This document shows positions 44,998 to 57,178 of a stretch of DNA of 64,000 nt, piece by piece. The first letter of the stretch is position 1. Each line of letters opens with the position of its first letter. The translations under genes were made by a program, and so were the position numbers. The stretch lies in the NCBI GenBank assembly GCA_003008705.1, contig PDUO01000002.1, forward strand, positions 2,064,898-2,128,897, in the 5' to 3' direction. Source of the DNA: Pezicula radicicola (Eukaryota; Ascomycota; Leotiomycetes; Helotiales; Dermateaceae). The notes beneath the pieces were generated by a model. The model worked only from the letters and a program-made list of their open reading frames with translations, searched no databases and was not told the DNA's origin.

Positions 44998-45964
44998 GAT
45001 CAAGTCTTTTAGAGTACTCTAAAACGTATAATTTGTCTGGACTTCGTACGCTGCAACCCAAGCTTTGAGGCGCTTGTAGTTTGAATGGAAAATATACGTT
45101 GGCTAGCTATAAAGTAAGTATAGTTGCAACTATCAGATACGTCGATTCCATAGACCTCAAGTCACATCAAGTGGAGTTGGTGGCTTTTTGGACTGCAAAA
45201 TCGTCGCGAAATACCCACCTCACTGTAATGTAGACGCGCTGGCAGCAGCCTCGCGATGACAACGTCACTCGGTCGGCTAAACATTTAGCCGTCATATATA
45301 ATCCAAGTGACGGGAGGTAGAATTTGTTAGGGCATTGGGGGCTCCAAGGTATTCCTGTACTTGCTTGAGAATAAGCTATGCTTTATTAACACGATAGGAT
45401 ATCCATCAACTATAGTCACAACTTAGCCCCTTTTGACACTTCAGTCTCCCTCGCATATTCATGGCAGGAACAGCTGTTTCATAGTCCCTCCGAGTGAACA
45501 AGTCATCTAAGCTTTGCGACCTGCGGACATGTCTGGCAAGATAGTGCTAGAACAGAACAAAATTGACTTTCCATGGCGGGCTTTTGACTATTGTCTTGCA
45601 ACGAGGCCGCTTGTTGATATAATTTTAGATATTTTATTATTTGTACCGCTACTAATCCCTACACTGCACCAGATTCAAGAACATGGCCCACGTTCGTGTA
45701 GACCTTCGTTATAGCCAGCCGGCAAACATGTACGCCAAGAATGTTTCCCTACACCTTCTAAGTCATGCAACGAAGGGAACGATATAATACATCAAGTAAT
45801 GAAGTTTTCTAATGCCTTTGAATCCACAATAGTGCAGCAGTGTGATTGGATATATCTGAGGTTTTTTCTCTAACCTAGTCGAAGCTGACACTGGAATGAC
45901 AGAGATACCAGCCGATGACAAAGATAATAATCATAGATAACTCTCAGGCAGACCTCTCCGTCAA
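44998..45964. other. MMM1 upstream region / transporter 3' flank
   Basis: Spacer of 967 bases. The MMM1 promoter lies at its left; the transporter gene ends at its right. Nothing else supported. Confidence 0.5.
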
Positions 45965-47310
45965 TTATGAGTTTGCAGCATCACGGCTGCTTTGCGAGCT
46001 GGCGCTCGTGATGGGCTGAGATGTTGGTAGAGACATCTTGGCCATCTGCGTTTGTCTAACCTTGGCCCAAGCGTAAACAATACCGCTGACAAATCCTAGG
46101 ATAATGGCCGAAACACTTCCAAAGGTGACAGGTGCTGCAAAGAAAATAAGGCCGCTGACAGCAATAGGAAGTTTGTTGAGGGCTCCAACCATGGAGTAGG
46201 TTGTGGAAGAGGTGACACGGATACACCAAGCAGAGCAGTATGAGATAAAGATTGTCGCAAGTCCCGAATAAACCATTCCGGAGATAAGAGCATTTCTGGA
46301 CGCGACCGGAAAGTTCTTGGCAAGGTTAGAAGAAGACCAGTCTTCAAAAACTAAGGAGCCAATCATGAGAACAGGAATGGTGAGGAGGTTGTTGTAGAAC
46401 ATGGCTATAAATTCATTAGCATACGAGGCAGACATCCGAGTGGTAGGTACTCACTGTCCCAGTCCTTGAAGTTCATCTTCTTGATGACTTTGCGCATGGA
46501 AAGAACGTATGCAGCTGTACAGAAGACATTCATGCCCATCCATGCATAACCAGCGTTCAGCGTAGAAAGAGCAGCTGCGGCCTCGTGACTCTGTGTATCA
46601 GCACCTCCATAAAGAGCATGCTGGATGTCGGCCCAAGCAGCTATGACAGAGCTGAGTACCATGAGACCGAAGGAGAAAAGCGCAGATGGAGTAACGCTAC
46701 CGCCGAACCAAAGAACCTCGCCGTATGCAATGACAATGATTGTCAGATTCTTGAATATGGTGTAGACTGGAACTGAGAGAAATTGAAGAGCCTTGGTGCT
46801 GGTGTAGATCATTCCGACCAAGAGGAGCGAGATAGGAAACCCTAGCTATTGTCAGTATGGGCTTCCTATTCCTCGGGAGTATTTTGACTCACATTGCTTG
46901 GCTTTCACAGTGTCAAAGGGCGCCAGGTTTGTGATCATTCCCAGAGATTTGCATGCTATAATGGCAATAATGCAGACAATAGACTATCTCCATATTAATT
47001 GATTGGTGCAGTCGGGGGAAAGATAGGCTCTTACCTGGACAGCGAGGAAGAAAAGACTGAGATTCCAGTTCGGCCCCGAAACACAGTACTTGTTTATAAC
47101 GGTCATAGAGATTGAGGCCAGACAATACGCCAGAATTGAAAGAGCTGGATTGTTGGTGATCGAAGACGGCTTGTGCAGAGGTACTCTGCCAGAGTTCGAC
47201 CTGCTCAAAAATGGCTCGCTGGCCGAGGAGGGCGATGAGCGGTCATTGAACGACTTCATCTCTGTATCGGGCATTCTGATGTTGTAATCTTCATTCTTCT
47301 TGTCGTCCAT
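45965..47310 (-). CDS. VRG4: Golgi GDP-mannose transporter
   Basis: Nucleotide-sugar antiporter bringing GDP-mannose into the Golgi lumen in exchange for GMP, supplying protein and sphingolipid mannosylation. Exons 47310-47035, 46983-46893, 46841-46455, 46404-45965; 397 aa. Seen: cytosolic Ser-rich N-terminus (about 55 residues), then about ten hydrophobic segments. These include [17 protein letters not shown], the [13 protein letters not shown] motif of nucleotide-sugar recognition, and the diagnostic GALNK motif ([17 protein letters not shown]) that binds GDP-mannose in Vrg4 proteins. The C-terminal tail is cytosolic and Ser/Gln-rich. Divergent from the phosducin-like gene. Confidence 0.96.
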
Positions 47311-47953
47311 GGTTGCTGAAGCACTGAGAAAATCTTATACAGAGGAGAACTGCAGACGCGCAAGTCGACCAAGGGGTATGTCTATCGCGGGCGATGTCCG
47401 GTCTGTCAAAGGATCACAGTAAGCAGAAATTCGTCAATACCACAGCATCTAGTGGGGGATGGGAGTAGGAGTGCGACAGACGGTTGAGGACAGGTGTGAG
47501 GATATTTTGGTGTCGGCGAGAGAAGTGTATTCAAGGAGATGTCGACACTACTACGGCGCGCCTCTCAACGAGAGATACGGAATAATTTGGCGTGGCCTTT
47601 ACAAGGGTGCGCACCTTATTTATAGCCGTTGCAGGGATGAGCCAAGATTACCACAATCTGGACTTGGGATCTATTCAGAATGCGATACCATGAAATAAAA
47701 TGCTTCGGCGCAATTGGGATTCTCTCGGTAGAACGATGTATGTGTGTGTGTGAGGGAGAGGAGCGTCAACTTAAAAGCTCTGTTTGTACAGGAGGTACAG
47801 TCTACCTACATAAATACGAAAGGGTCCCTTAAAGTTTCCTTAGTGTCGCCTATCACTTTGCTTCTCTTCACCTTCTCTGTAAACTTATCTGTGTTTCTTT
47901 CTCAGCCACCTACAGACCTTCCCTGCCTCTCCTGTCCCTTTCTCGATCCCATA
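47311..47953. promoter_or_regulatory. Divergent promoter region VRG4/PLP1
   Basis: Head-to-head spacer of 643 bases. A pyrimidine-rich stretch at about 47,845-47,950 precedes the PLP1 start. No gene seen. Confidence 0.5.
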
Positions 47954-48632
47954 ATGGCCAATTTGGATGCGCATGTAGCATCTGTATTAGATCAGGGTTC
48001 TCATTCGGACGACGAAGATGCCCTCATCGCGTCTCTCGAAGACTCCCCCGCTCTAGACGCGTTCCGCGAGCAGCGAATACAACAGCTGCATTCCGAATTT
48101 TCACGTGCAAAGGCCCAGAAGAGTCGAGGATTTGGAAACTACACCGAGATTAAAGAAGAGAAGGCATTGATGGACCTGACCACCGAGGTTAAGTACGCTG
48201 TAGTTCATTTTGCGAAAGACGATTTTGCAAGATGCGGCGTTATGGATGGGCATTTGGAGGTGAGCCTGGAACCTCTTCTCATGTATTCAAATTGAATCGG
48301 GACTGAATTTTGTGTAGACCTTGGCTCCGAAACATTTCGATACACGTTTTCTCAAGATGAACGTTGAGAACGCGCCGTTCTTAGTGACCAAGCTGAAGAT
48401 ACAGGTCTTGCCCTGTGTTCTCGCTTTTGTGAATGGCGTGAGCGTCGATAGGATTGTTGGTTTTGAGGGCCTGGGATACACGCAAGATACCTTTACAACA
48501 AAAGATCTCGAAGCCCGGCTTTTGGCTTCGGGCGTGGTACAGCGGGCAAAAGCCAAGGAAGACGCCGGCATGCGCTTTGCGGCAAGGGCTGCAACGAAAG
48601 AAGACAGTGACAACGATGATGACTGGGATTGA
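47954..48632 (+). CDS. PLP1: Phosducin-like / TXNDC9-type thioredoxin-fold protein
   Basis: Thioredoxin-fold co-chaperone of the CCT/TRiC chaperonin, needed for tubulin and actin folding in yeast (Plp1). Exons 47954-48259 and 48318-48632; 206 aa. Seen: acidic N-terminus (DSPALDAFREQRIQQLHSEF), GNYTEIKEEKALMDLT, then VVHFAKDDFARCGVMDGHLETLAP. The CxxC site of true thioredoxins is replaced by a single Cys followed by GVM, as is usual in this family. FDTRFLKMNVENAPFLVTKLKIQVLPC has the cis-Pro motif VLP, and the protein ends in an acidic DSDNDDDWD tail. The intron is 58 nt, phase 0. TXNDC9-like naming is equally valid. Confidence 0.93.
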
Positions 48633-49360
48633 AATAATCGAAAGAAAAAAGAAGAACACGAAGGTTAGAGGGCCATGGATTTGGCCATTTTGTCAAGAGA
48701 GCTGAGGCTCAATATCGGAACCCGGGCGATCACCTTCAGCCAAACAAGGCCGCTTTCCCGCAACCACTGCTTGTGATGTGCAGCATCTCAATGACAGGTC
48801 TTCACATCAAAACGCTCAAACACCACAAATACTTTGTGACATATGCAGCAAACTTACACGAAGATCATATAAATAAGAATCAAGGTAAATGCTCGTTGGA
48901 TACTCAACGTGTGCTACTTAAACTACCTTACCCGTTCAATGGCAGGGAGACCAAAGACAGCCGTACCCATTGGGAGAGCAAAAGCTGGGGCCCTAGGATA
49001 TCCTCCGGCATCAAAGAGTTCGACTCCATTGATAGAGATCTTTTCCTCCTAATATCATCCTTTTTATGCTAGAAGTATTTGGCTAGAGTTGATGATATAA
49101 ATGCTTTGAATCCGCTTTTTCCGTGGAGGCTTTTTCAGTGGAGGCCTAAAGACAATCTATTTTACTTTTCCTTCAGAAATGATATACCACAAGACATGGG
49201 CGAGGGTCTGAAGGGTTCTAAATTGCAGGAATATTATTAAGAAATTACGAGGCGTCCTACTTAGCAGAACGGCTTTCAAGCCTTGGTATTCCCTTATATA
49301 CCTGCAACAAACCAGTTTGACCAACCCTAAAGCTCAATACAACAGTAGGATCTGAACCCT
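48633..49360. other. Convergent 3' flanks
   Basis: Spacer of 728 bases between two genes ending towards each other. AT-rich near 49,070-49,260. No gene seen. Confidence 0.5.
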
Positions 49361-49854
49361 TCACTTTTCCTCCAAGGAAATTGACTCGGAGCGCGCGCTT
49401 CTTTGGCTTGATGCATACAGATTAGCAAGAGAACGCCGCCTCTGAAACTTTGCAGCAAGCTTCTCCTTGAGTGCATCAGCAGAACCCAATCTCTAGAAAC
49501 TTGAAGAAGACGATGATGCAGCAGAGGATCCAACTTCGGGCATAGGAGAAACTGGCATTGCGATGTTTCCTGAGTCCCAATGCCTACGCGCCACTCCGTG
49601 GCTGTAGTTTCCTCTCGTGCCATCCGAAGAGAAAGTTCTTGGGTCGCCGTTTGAGTTGCTCTGTCCTTCCAGCTTCGTGTGTTACCTGCACCACCGATGC
49701 CAATTGTGAAAGATCTTCGACAGGTGTCCGGGAATTTCTTTGCTCGCGCTGGAGGAGGCATCCGAGACGTGAATTGGTGAAAGTTCCCTGCTCCTCCAAG
49801 GCCGGTATTGACATATTTTGGTCTATTTTTCGATGGGAGGGGAGTGGAAGACAT
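49361..49854 (-). CDS. Small GGAGN-repeat protein (DUF3602/PAR32-like)
   Basis: Fungal DUF3602-type protein; yeast Par32, a relative, is a phosphoprotein that inhibits ammonium transport in TORC1 signalling. Three-exon model: 49854-49686, 49611-49535, 49492-49361; 125 aa. Seen: NTGLGGAGNFH near residue 18 and IGIGGAGNYSH near 55, the family's spaced G-G-A-G-N motifs. The second motif's GN is completed correctly only by splicing at 49,686/49,611. The C-terminus (ADALKEKLAAKFQRRRSLANLY) is basic and helical. Without the second splice the frame hits TAG, so the 42-nt intron 2 is needed for this tail; it is short, and the C-terminal end is less certain. Function is inference from family. Confidence 0.62.
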
Positions 49855-51548
49855 TGTTGAAGGTAATAAGAACGATTAAGAAGGGCGAGCTCAGTTGGAG
49901 TTTGTTTATGTATGAATTGAAGTTGCGCAGGGAAGATTTCAGGTATTGATAAAATAACTTGGTAGGGGAAGAAAGTGTAAGGACCAAGACTTCCAATTAC
50001 ATGGTATGGCGTATAGTATGAAAAGGTGTGACTTTATATCAAGTCCAAGAAGGCTGAAATAGGAGTACATGTGGGAATGAAGCCTACCTTTTAGCTGATA
50101 GACACGAGCCATCTCGAGACCATTCATCTATCTTTCACAATGTACCAAAGCTATCACCCGCCCATAAACTACATTTACTTTCGCGCGGCCAACCTACCAA
50201 AGCATATCAAGTAATGCGGGACACAAGATGATTACATCAATCATGCTTTGATACAGGCTGGTGGAAAGCAGACAAAGCCATTCGCACCAAATATGAAACA
50301 GAAACAACCGACCGCGAGGATAACTCCACCCCAACTATCCCAAGTTCAAGCCTCAGATCTGCAGCTACCACCCAGCCCTGTCCTGGAGCTAGACTTAAGC
50401 CTCGAAATGATGCTGATTCGAAAAGACCCTTAAGACACCGTATCGGTATTTGGGCTTGCTCTGTAGCTCAGTACGGAGTACTAGAGACTCTAAGCGAGCT
50501 AACCTCGTGCGCCAATAGCACTCATTGCAACCCAACATCTAACAGGAGTAGCTAACAAACTTTCATAATGAATACAATGTCTACCGCGAAATCTACATAC
50601 ACTACTATACATAGCCATCCAATATGCTCAATGCGGGTTGTATACGGCTATGCCGAGTACCATGTCTTTAGCTTCATAAAGTACTGTACCTAATGTGTAG
50701 CAGAAACAACTTATTAGTTGTATCCTTTCTAGAATCCATATCCAATATCTTCATTCTTCGAGACCATGATTATTTCTTCTAATTAAGTGCTTGCAATCTA
50801 TGAAAAAGCCAAAAGTGCTACTAACAAGTGTGACGCTGGATTCTGGGCTCTTGGGGTTCCGAGAGCAGAGCTGTGAGCCGGAACTAGCTGTCAAGGCTAC
50901 GATAAAGCGTGGCTATTGCTTAATACTCGCAAACTCGAATACCTGGAATGGAAATGGTGCTCAAAAGGGTTAGGTTAGGGTATTATCATCTAAGTTCGTA
51001 TAGTATTCAAAGGGCGAATATGTTAAACTACATAGCAAGTCACCGCATCTATCAGTTTCGATTTTGTTCAGTCAACATTTTGATTGAAATTTATATAGTT
51101 GCTACACGGAGATTATTTGTTTCGTGCAAGGAATTTGCCTAGCGTCATAAGAGGACTAAAGTCTAGCGTGGTCAAGCCTTTCATTTATCAAGCTACCTTG
51201 ACTCAAGTTGAGCGTGCGACGAACGGCAGGAGCTCTTGTCAGAAAAGCAATCTTCTCTTCTTCAACGCCTTGTGCTAAGTGTCTAAATCTAGTGCAACGT
51301 TAACCCTCACGCCCTCACATCAGGTCCATGGACTCTGTGAATTGCACCCCAAACGCCCGCCACAGCAATCTTTACCCGCTAAAAGCATGCAATAGCCAGG
51401 CGTGAGCCGCCGGTTTATGTAGTGACCTCCCAGACATACATGCAATCGCTTATGTCGTCTTCAAGTAGAACCCTGACGCTCAGGGGGGACCAATCTTTAA
51501 TTTAAGTGCTAGTTAGTAGCAGATGAGAACCGTCCCCAAATTTAGGAC
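49855..51548. other. Long intergenic region (1.7 kb)
   Basis: No supported gene. A tRNA A-box-like TAGCTCAGT near 50,465 has no matching B-box. Short frames lack motifs. Confidence 0.5.
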
Positions 51549-53428
51549 TTACCTTAAAGTCTCAAACTCCCTGTACTTTCGCAAGTACTTCGCACCCCGT
51601 CTATAGGCACGAAGGAGATCGGCTGGGTCTTTTCCTGTGAACTTTCGTCCAATATATTTGATGACGGCTAACGCATCATGGAACATGGGGTCAAATACAA
51701 GGATGTTTCTTGAACCGTCCTTTTTCATTTCGAAGCCGATGATTGTCATCGAATGCCCTACCCAGAATCATAAGCGCTTACTCTCTGGAAAGGCTGGTGT
51801 TCAACTGACCTGGTTGCTGGAAGTAAATTGGAGGTAGGTCCGTCCGACGGAACTTACTATCAAAATCGTAGGCACCTTGGATAAAATACTTCTCTGTGGC
51901 GTTTAACAATAATTCGTATGCTAATGCCTCCGTTCCATTCTTTGCTGACTTGAACGCCTGTGTCTCACACCTTTGCAATCATCAGCTTGATCATATCAAT
52001 GCACTGCTAGGGATACTTACTCAATCCCCAAACTGACAAACATGGTCTGTGCCTACATATCTTGTCAGACTGGGGAAACAATGAGGGCATAATATTTGTT
52101 CATTAACGGGTAAACATTTCATACCTCTGGGGTACCAATATACTTTCTTGTTCCCCGAACACCACCAGTCTCAATGCGCCCTCCAGCGTTGATACCGAGA
52201 TCCCAACCAGTTTCAATATAATCTTGAATTTCGAAGATTGTCGGTACCTTCTCCTTGAAGTGTTCGAATCCCTGGGATTTTTCTGCCACAATCCACGAGC
52301 ACAACATTTGAATGTTGCGATATCCGCAGAAGCCACCTAGAGCCTGTAGTAAGTACAGGTACAGTTCAGCAGCAGAAGGCTAACCTACCCTCTCTCTTGA
52401 GCTTTGAGATATGCTTGACGCTTGGTTGACATAAGTACGCATACTCTGTTAAAGGATCTTGTTCGAGAAGTTGCTGGATGACAGGGATAACATCAACAGC
52501 GTGATTTTCGGACTCCTGGACTTTCCTCGACGTTCCATCTATGTCGACCTTCTTGACGATTTTGAAGGCACCATCCTGTGTTTCCAAGAGTTTAACTAGC
52601 CAGGACGGCATTTGCTTCTCATGTGCATGAGGGCCCAGTTCTGCTTTCTTTATGGGAGTTAGCATGTTTGAAATTGATGGTCGGTAACAGGAAAACAAAC
52701 GACTTACTCCAAGACGCTTCTTTGGGGGCTTGTTGGTAGATGTAGATGAGGGTTCTTTGGGTTTTAAACTGGCTTCTGGCATCTTCATCAGATTCTTCCA
52801 GGCAATCTTTGCTTTCTCCTGTTGATCTGAGACCCCGTTTGATAATGGGGAAGATTTGCCGACATGTTCATCGTCAGCGTCCAGGCTTCGGAGCGCTCTT
52901 GATAGCTTTGTCGCAAATGAGGATGAGCCTTCAGAGTTCAAACTAACTCGCTTGGCCGAATCTATCTCAGCTGCGTCTACTTCAGCCTCAGAGTCTTCAA
53001 CATCATGTAGTCTGATATGACTGTCGAAGTCTTCTAGGAGTAGTATTTCTCCACATCCCTCTACTGGGCAATTCGCATATTGCACATCTCCTACGTCCTC
53101 TCTATCTGGATCCGAAACAACTGAGATTACAGCCGCAATACTGGCATCGTCTTTAACAACGAAAGGGGATTCTCCTTCGGCATGCAAGGTCTCCATGTGT
53201 AGCTGTGGAAAGAGTTAGTTGCTGCACTCTAAATAGATGGTTGCCTTGAGGTACTGGACTTAAGTGATGGGGTCGCAAGCCGGTTCTAATGACTTTGCGT
53301 GCATCTGGCTGCGCTTAAAGATTTAGAGATACGCTTACCATAATCTGATACTCGCTATCGGCCTTGAAGCCACAGAACGGACAGTCTTCGATCACGGGTC
53401 CAGCATCCATATCAACACGAGGTGTCAT
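51549..53428 (-). CDS. C78-family ubiquitin-like peptidase (ZUP1/UFSP-type)
   Basis: Cysteine peptidase of family C78. Animal ZUP1 cleaves K63-linked ubiquitin chains and UFSP proteins process UFM1; fungi mostly lack UFM1, so deubiquitylation is the better guess. Seven exons: 53428-53339, 53202-52708, 52647-52389, 52336-52125, 52052-52021, 51970-51810, 51757-51549; 485 aa. Seen: an N-terminal zinc finger (CPFCGF) and a second (CPVEGCGEILLLEDFDSHIRLH). A linker follows, then AELGPHAHEKQMPSWL and the active-site loop GGFCGYRNIQM, with the Cys where the family has CGYRNIQ. TGGVRGTRKYIGTPE, the catalytic GHSMTIIGFE (His) and LVFDPMF (Asp) complete the site. Intron 2 (60 nt) contains no stop and is in frame, so a retained form is possible. 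Confidence 0.88.
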
Positions 53429-53910
53429 GATTCACGTGATGTTATGGAACGATTGCTTCTTCATTCGCCGACTGCTTTTCCCTTAGTAGGGCGGACTTTC
53501 ATATCAAAAGCACAGATTGCGGATAGGAATCAAATCGGAATGTGGGTTGTAGGATGGTGCTTTTTGGTTGTCGCGTTGAAGGTCGAGGCTGGAGGATTCG
53601 CTTGTTTGTCCAGCATTTCTCGCTTGCAACAGCCAAGTTATGCCTTCTTCTGCGCTAATGGTGCCGTACAGCACTTCGTACTTACTCTCTACATGATTGA
53701 GAACTTGGAAACGAGTCTTTCTAGGTCAGATAGTTGGTATGGAAGCCGTTACAAAATCAATTCTATGTCTCACTTCTTGTGTGTGTGATTAGACTCTACG
53801 AATTTCGGCTCTGTCTCCGTCATCACTCATGCAGCATGATTCATCCCAGACCGATCCAGCAAAAAGCGTGATAGCAGCAGCCGGCTACTACTCCTGATCT
53901 CACCATTTCA
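53429..53910. other. C78 gene upstream region / SES1 3' flank
   Basis: Spacer of 482 bases. The 114-codon frame at 53,444 starts only 16 bases from the C78 start codon and has no recognisable domain; not supported. Confidence 0.5.
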
Positions 53911-55574
53911 CTATTTCTGTTCTACCTTGAGATCTTTCAACTTTTCACCAACTTCTGTAGTTCCAGCTCCGACAGGCGCGACTTTTGGCTTAGGGGCCTT
54001 GTCTACCTTTCCTTTGGCCTTTTGGGAAGTGGTATCCTTGGGGAGGTCCTTCGTAAAGGGAATAAAGTCAGGTGCTCCCGGCAAGTACTTTCGTAGAGGC
54101 TCAGGAACCTTGAATCCCTGTTGGAGCTATTAGCACTACATAATATCGCGGTTTTACCGTTACTCACATCTTCAGTCTGGAAATTCTCCAAGAGACAACA
54201 CAAAGCTCTCTCAGTCGCACACAGCGTTGAGTTCAATGCGTGGACATACTTCTTGCGAATCTCGGTTTGTAGCTTGACGCCATATCGGATTTCGAGAGCT
54301 CGGGATTGGTAGTCTGTGCAGTTGGAGCAAGAAACGAGTTCCTTGTATTCGCCTTGGAAGGGGAACCATGCCTCTAAATCATATTTCTTCGCCGCTGCGT
54401 TGTTTAGTGCACCGGAAACAATAGCGACGACCCGGTAAGGCACGCCGAGGGACTTGTAGAACTCTTCTGAGTAGCCAATCATCTCGTCAAAAGCCTCCCA
54501 TGACTTTTCAGGATCCGTGAGGACAAATTGCTCTACCTGTTACGTCGTCAGTCGTGGTGCCCAAATCTTGAGAATTGCAACCTTACCTTCTCGAACTGAT
54601 GCACTCGGAAGATACCCCAAGCATCCCGACCGTGAGAACCTGCTTCTCTTCTGTAACATGAAGAGAATCCAGCATACTTAATTGGCAATTCCTTTGGCTG
54701 CAACCACTCATCTGCATGAAAAGCTGAGATTGGCTGTTCAGAAGTGGCGATGAGATACTTGTCGTTCTGTGCATCACCATCGACAACCTTGTATAACTCC
54801 TCATCGAATTGCTCCAGCTGCGCTGTCTTGGCCATGTAGTCCTTCAACATGAATTGGGGTGTCTGCAGTGGTGTGTATCCGCGCTCGTTGAGGAACTCTA
54901 ATCCATAGTTGATCATAGCCTGGTTCAAGAAAACTCCCCACTTCCTCAAGAAGTATCCCCGGTGGCCAACAACCTTTACACCTCGCTCTGGGTCATATCC
55001 ATCCAGCCTGGTCAAAACCTCGTGGTGAGAGAGGCAATCCCGCTTCTCAACTGTGACTCCCTCGGGTTCCCATTTTCTGATCAGCTGGTTGTTATCTTCA
55101 TTGTCGCTGACCGGTACAGATTCGTGAACAAGGTTTCCAATCGTTCCAAGCTTCGCCTTCAGCGCCTTCTCTTTCTCAGCAGCAGATTCTTGCAAAGCCT
55201 TCTTCTTCTTCTCCAAGTCCCCCTTCTGCTTCAATAGGTCGTCCGCGTTTTCTTTTGCCTGTGACAAGCACGTCAGCTCTCGAGTTTCAAGAGCGTGCTC
55301 CACCTAACAAACCTTCTTCTTCGCACCGATTTGCTTCTGGGTCTCGTTGATTTTGGTCATTAATTGGGTAGATTCATAGTTGGCTATTGCAGTCATTAGT
55401 CGGGTCCATATCGTCAGAGGAATTGTAACTTCGTAACTCACTCTTGCGGTGATCCTCGTAAAGTGCGATCACTTCATCAACGACCTCCTCAGGAGCATGT
55501 CTTTTGCGCTGAGACTCTTTGATCTTTTCTGGATTTCCGCCTTTGTCGGCAACGAAGTCAAAAATGTCAAGCAT
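53911..55574 (-). CDS. SES1: Cytosolic seryl-tRNA synthetase
   Basis: Class II synthetase charging tRNA-Ser. Exons 55574-55442, 55383-55313, 55258-54587, 54536-54168, 54117-53911; 483 aa. Seen: N-terminal [22 protein letters not shown] and the long antiparallel coiled-coil arm that contacts the tRNA long variable arm ([26 protein letters not shown]). Motif 1 lies around [26 protein letters not shown] is the serine-binding TxE loop, motif 2 is [31 protein letters not shown], and motif 3 is [15 protein letters not shown]. The Lys-rich C-terminal extension ([16 protein letters not shown]) is typical of fungal cytosolic enzymes. No mitochondrial presequence. Confidence 0.97.
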
Positions 55575-56423
55575 ATTGGGAGTTGGGGTGCTCAATCAAG
55601 AGCGCGTTGTCTGTGTTGTTGTGTTGATCTGAGGTTTGGAGTCACACACAGAATCTCCAACCCCACCAAGGCTGAAATTTACCCCGTGAAATTGACCCAC
55701 AGAACAAGCAAGGACACTTGGATGCCAACATCAGTCTCAGGCACGGATTGATGCAGCAAAATCAATTTCAATGACTCAACTTTGAGAACCAGACATTTTT
55801 CTATATCAAGGCATATTTATGACTATGTCATACCCTTCCATCGCGGATAAAAGTAGCATACCTAACCCCCTATCCGGAAGACCCAAGCCATCAGAATATA
55901 CATAGTATTGCATCCGAATAGCAGCCAAGTTGCCCAAAGCGACCAAAATTATAAACTGATTTTCAAGGTAGTTTTCCTCATGTTGACCATAATATCTATC
56001 TCTTTTGTGAACCCTCGATCACCAGCCGCTTCCCCTTCCTTCGCCCTCGCTAATGAGGTATGAATCACCTTTGTAGTACAGCCTTTCCCTTTACTCGATA
56101 ATAGGTTGAGTTGAGTTACTGCCGCACCGCGGATAGGCGATGTGACTAAACTCGGAGCTGGCGAACTGGCCTCGTGAATGAGCTTACCGGAAAATTATCC
56201 AGTAATTTAAGCACTCTCATGGTCATGAGCAGCAATGGCTGATGAATCGAGGGGATGGTTTGGTGGGACGAAGGCAGTGCTGACTTCATGACAAACAGGT
56301 ACTGTAGACCCGTAAACCGTTTTCCTACGCCGACATGCACAACAAACCCTCTTTAACGCCCGCATGAAACCAGAATAAGTAAACCAAGCCATCTCTTTCA
56401 TACGTGCAACCAGCCCAATCCTA
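55575..56423. other. SES1 upstream region / RHB1 3' flank
   Basis: Spacer of 849 bases between two leftward-reading genes. It holds the SES1 promoter. No further gene supported. Confidence 0.5.
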
Positions 56424-57178
56424 TCACATGATTTCACATTTATTCCCCCCTGTTGGTTCATTTGGATTCTGGCTCTTCTCAATCTGGCCAATCATCAGCT
56501 CGAAAGCCTTCGTGACATTCTCATTGTATCTGGCACTGGCTTCCGTGTAGGCGCATTGAAACTTGTCTGCTAGTTGCTTGCCATCGTCGACACTGACTTG
56601 ACGCTGCTCGGGCCGCAAGTCACTTTTGTTGCCAACTATGACTACTGGGACCCATTCCGTGCCCTTGGTTTGTTAGCGAGTCTGGATCAACAGATTGAAG
56701 TTGGTTGGGAAACATACGAGGTGGTTAAGAATTTTGTCACGGATGACCTGAACCATTTCAAAAGACTGCATGGATGCTACTGAGTAGACGAGCATGTAAC
56801 CGTGAATGCCAATGAAGTGCTTCGAATTTAAGATGCTGTACTCATCCTACAGGAGAATTAGCTCAAGCCTTAATGCGGCAGCGGCAGGAGCTTTGCGTAC
56901 CTGGCCTGCGGTGTCGATGATCTCCGTAGCAAACTCCTGGCCTTTGAATTTGATGACCTTGCTGAAAGTATTCTCAATTGTAGGGTAATAGCTCTCCACA
57001 AAATGGCCATCCACAAATTGGACTGTGAGGGAGGATTTGCCTAAGGGTAGTTGTTCATGAGCATATCGCTCGCTGCATGTGTTGCGGGATGTAGCAGGCG
57101 CTCCAATGCCAGGGGCTGCTTACCAACTGATCTGCTGCCGACAATGGCAATCTTTCGCTGCTTCGGTGGAGCAGGCAT
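56424..57178 (-). CDS. RHB1: Rheb-family GTPase
   Basis: Small GTPase that activates TORC1 on vacuolar/endomembranes when GTP-bound. Exons 57178-57124, 57040-56901, 56846-56718, 56663-56424; 187 aa. Seen: P-loop GSRSVGKS (14-21; Rheb has Arg where Ras has Gly12), effector region ESYYPTIENTF, switch II DTAGQDEYS (61-69), NKSD (120-123), TEASA, and the C-terminal CaaX box CEIM for farnesylation. The P-loop is split by intron 1. A (GGGCGT)10 repeat lies 129-188 bases upstream of the start codon. The TSC-Rheb branch is present in most filamentous ascomycetes. Confidence 0.97.

Noticed and set aside
50455..50530. Possible tRNA (TAGCTCAGT box A)
   Set aside because: No B-box GGTTC and no cloverleaf arms found downstream.
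53444..53788. 114-codon open frame next to the C78 peptidase
   Set aside because: Begins 16 bases from the divergent start codon, no domain or supporting structure.
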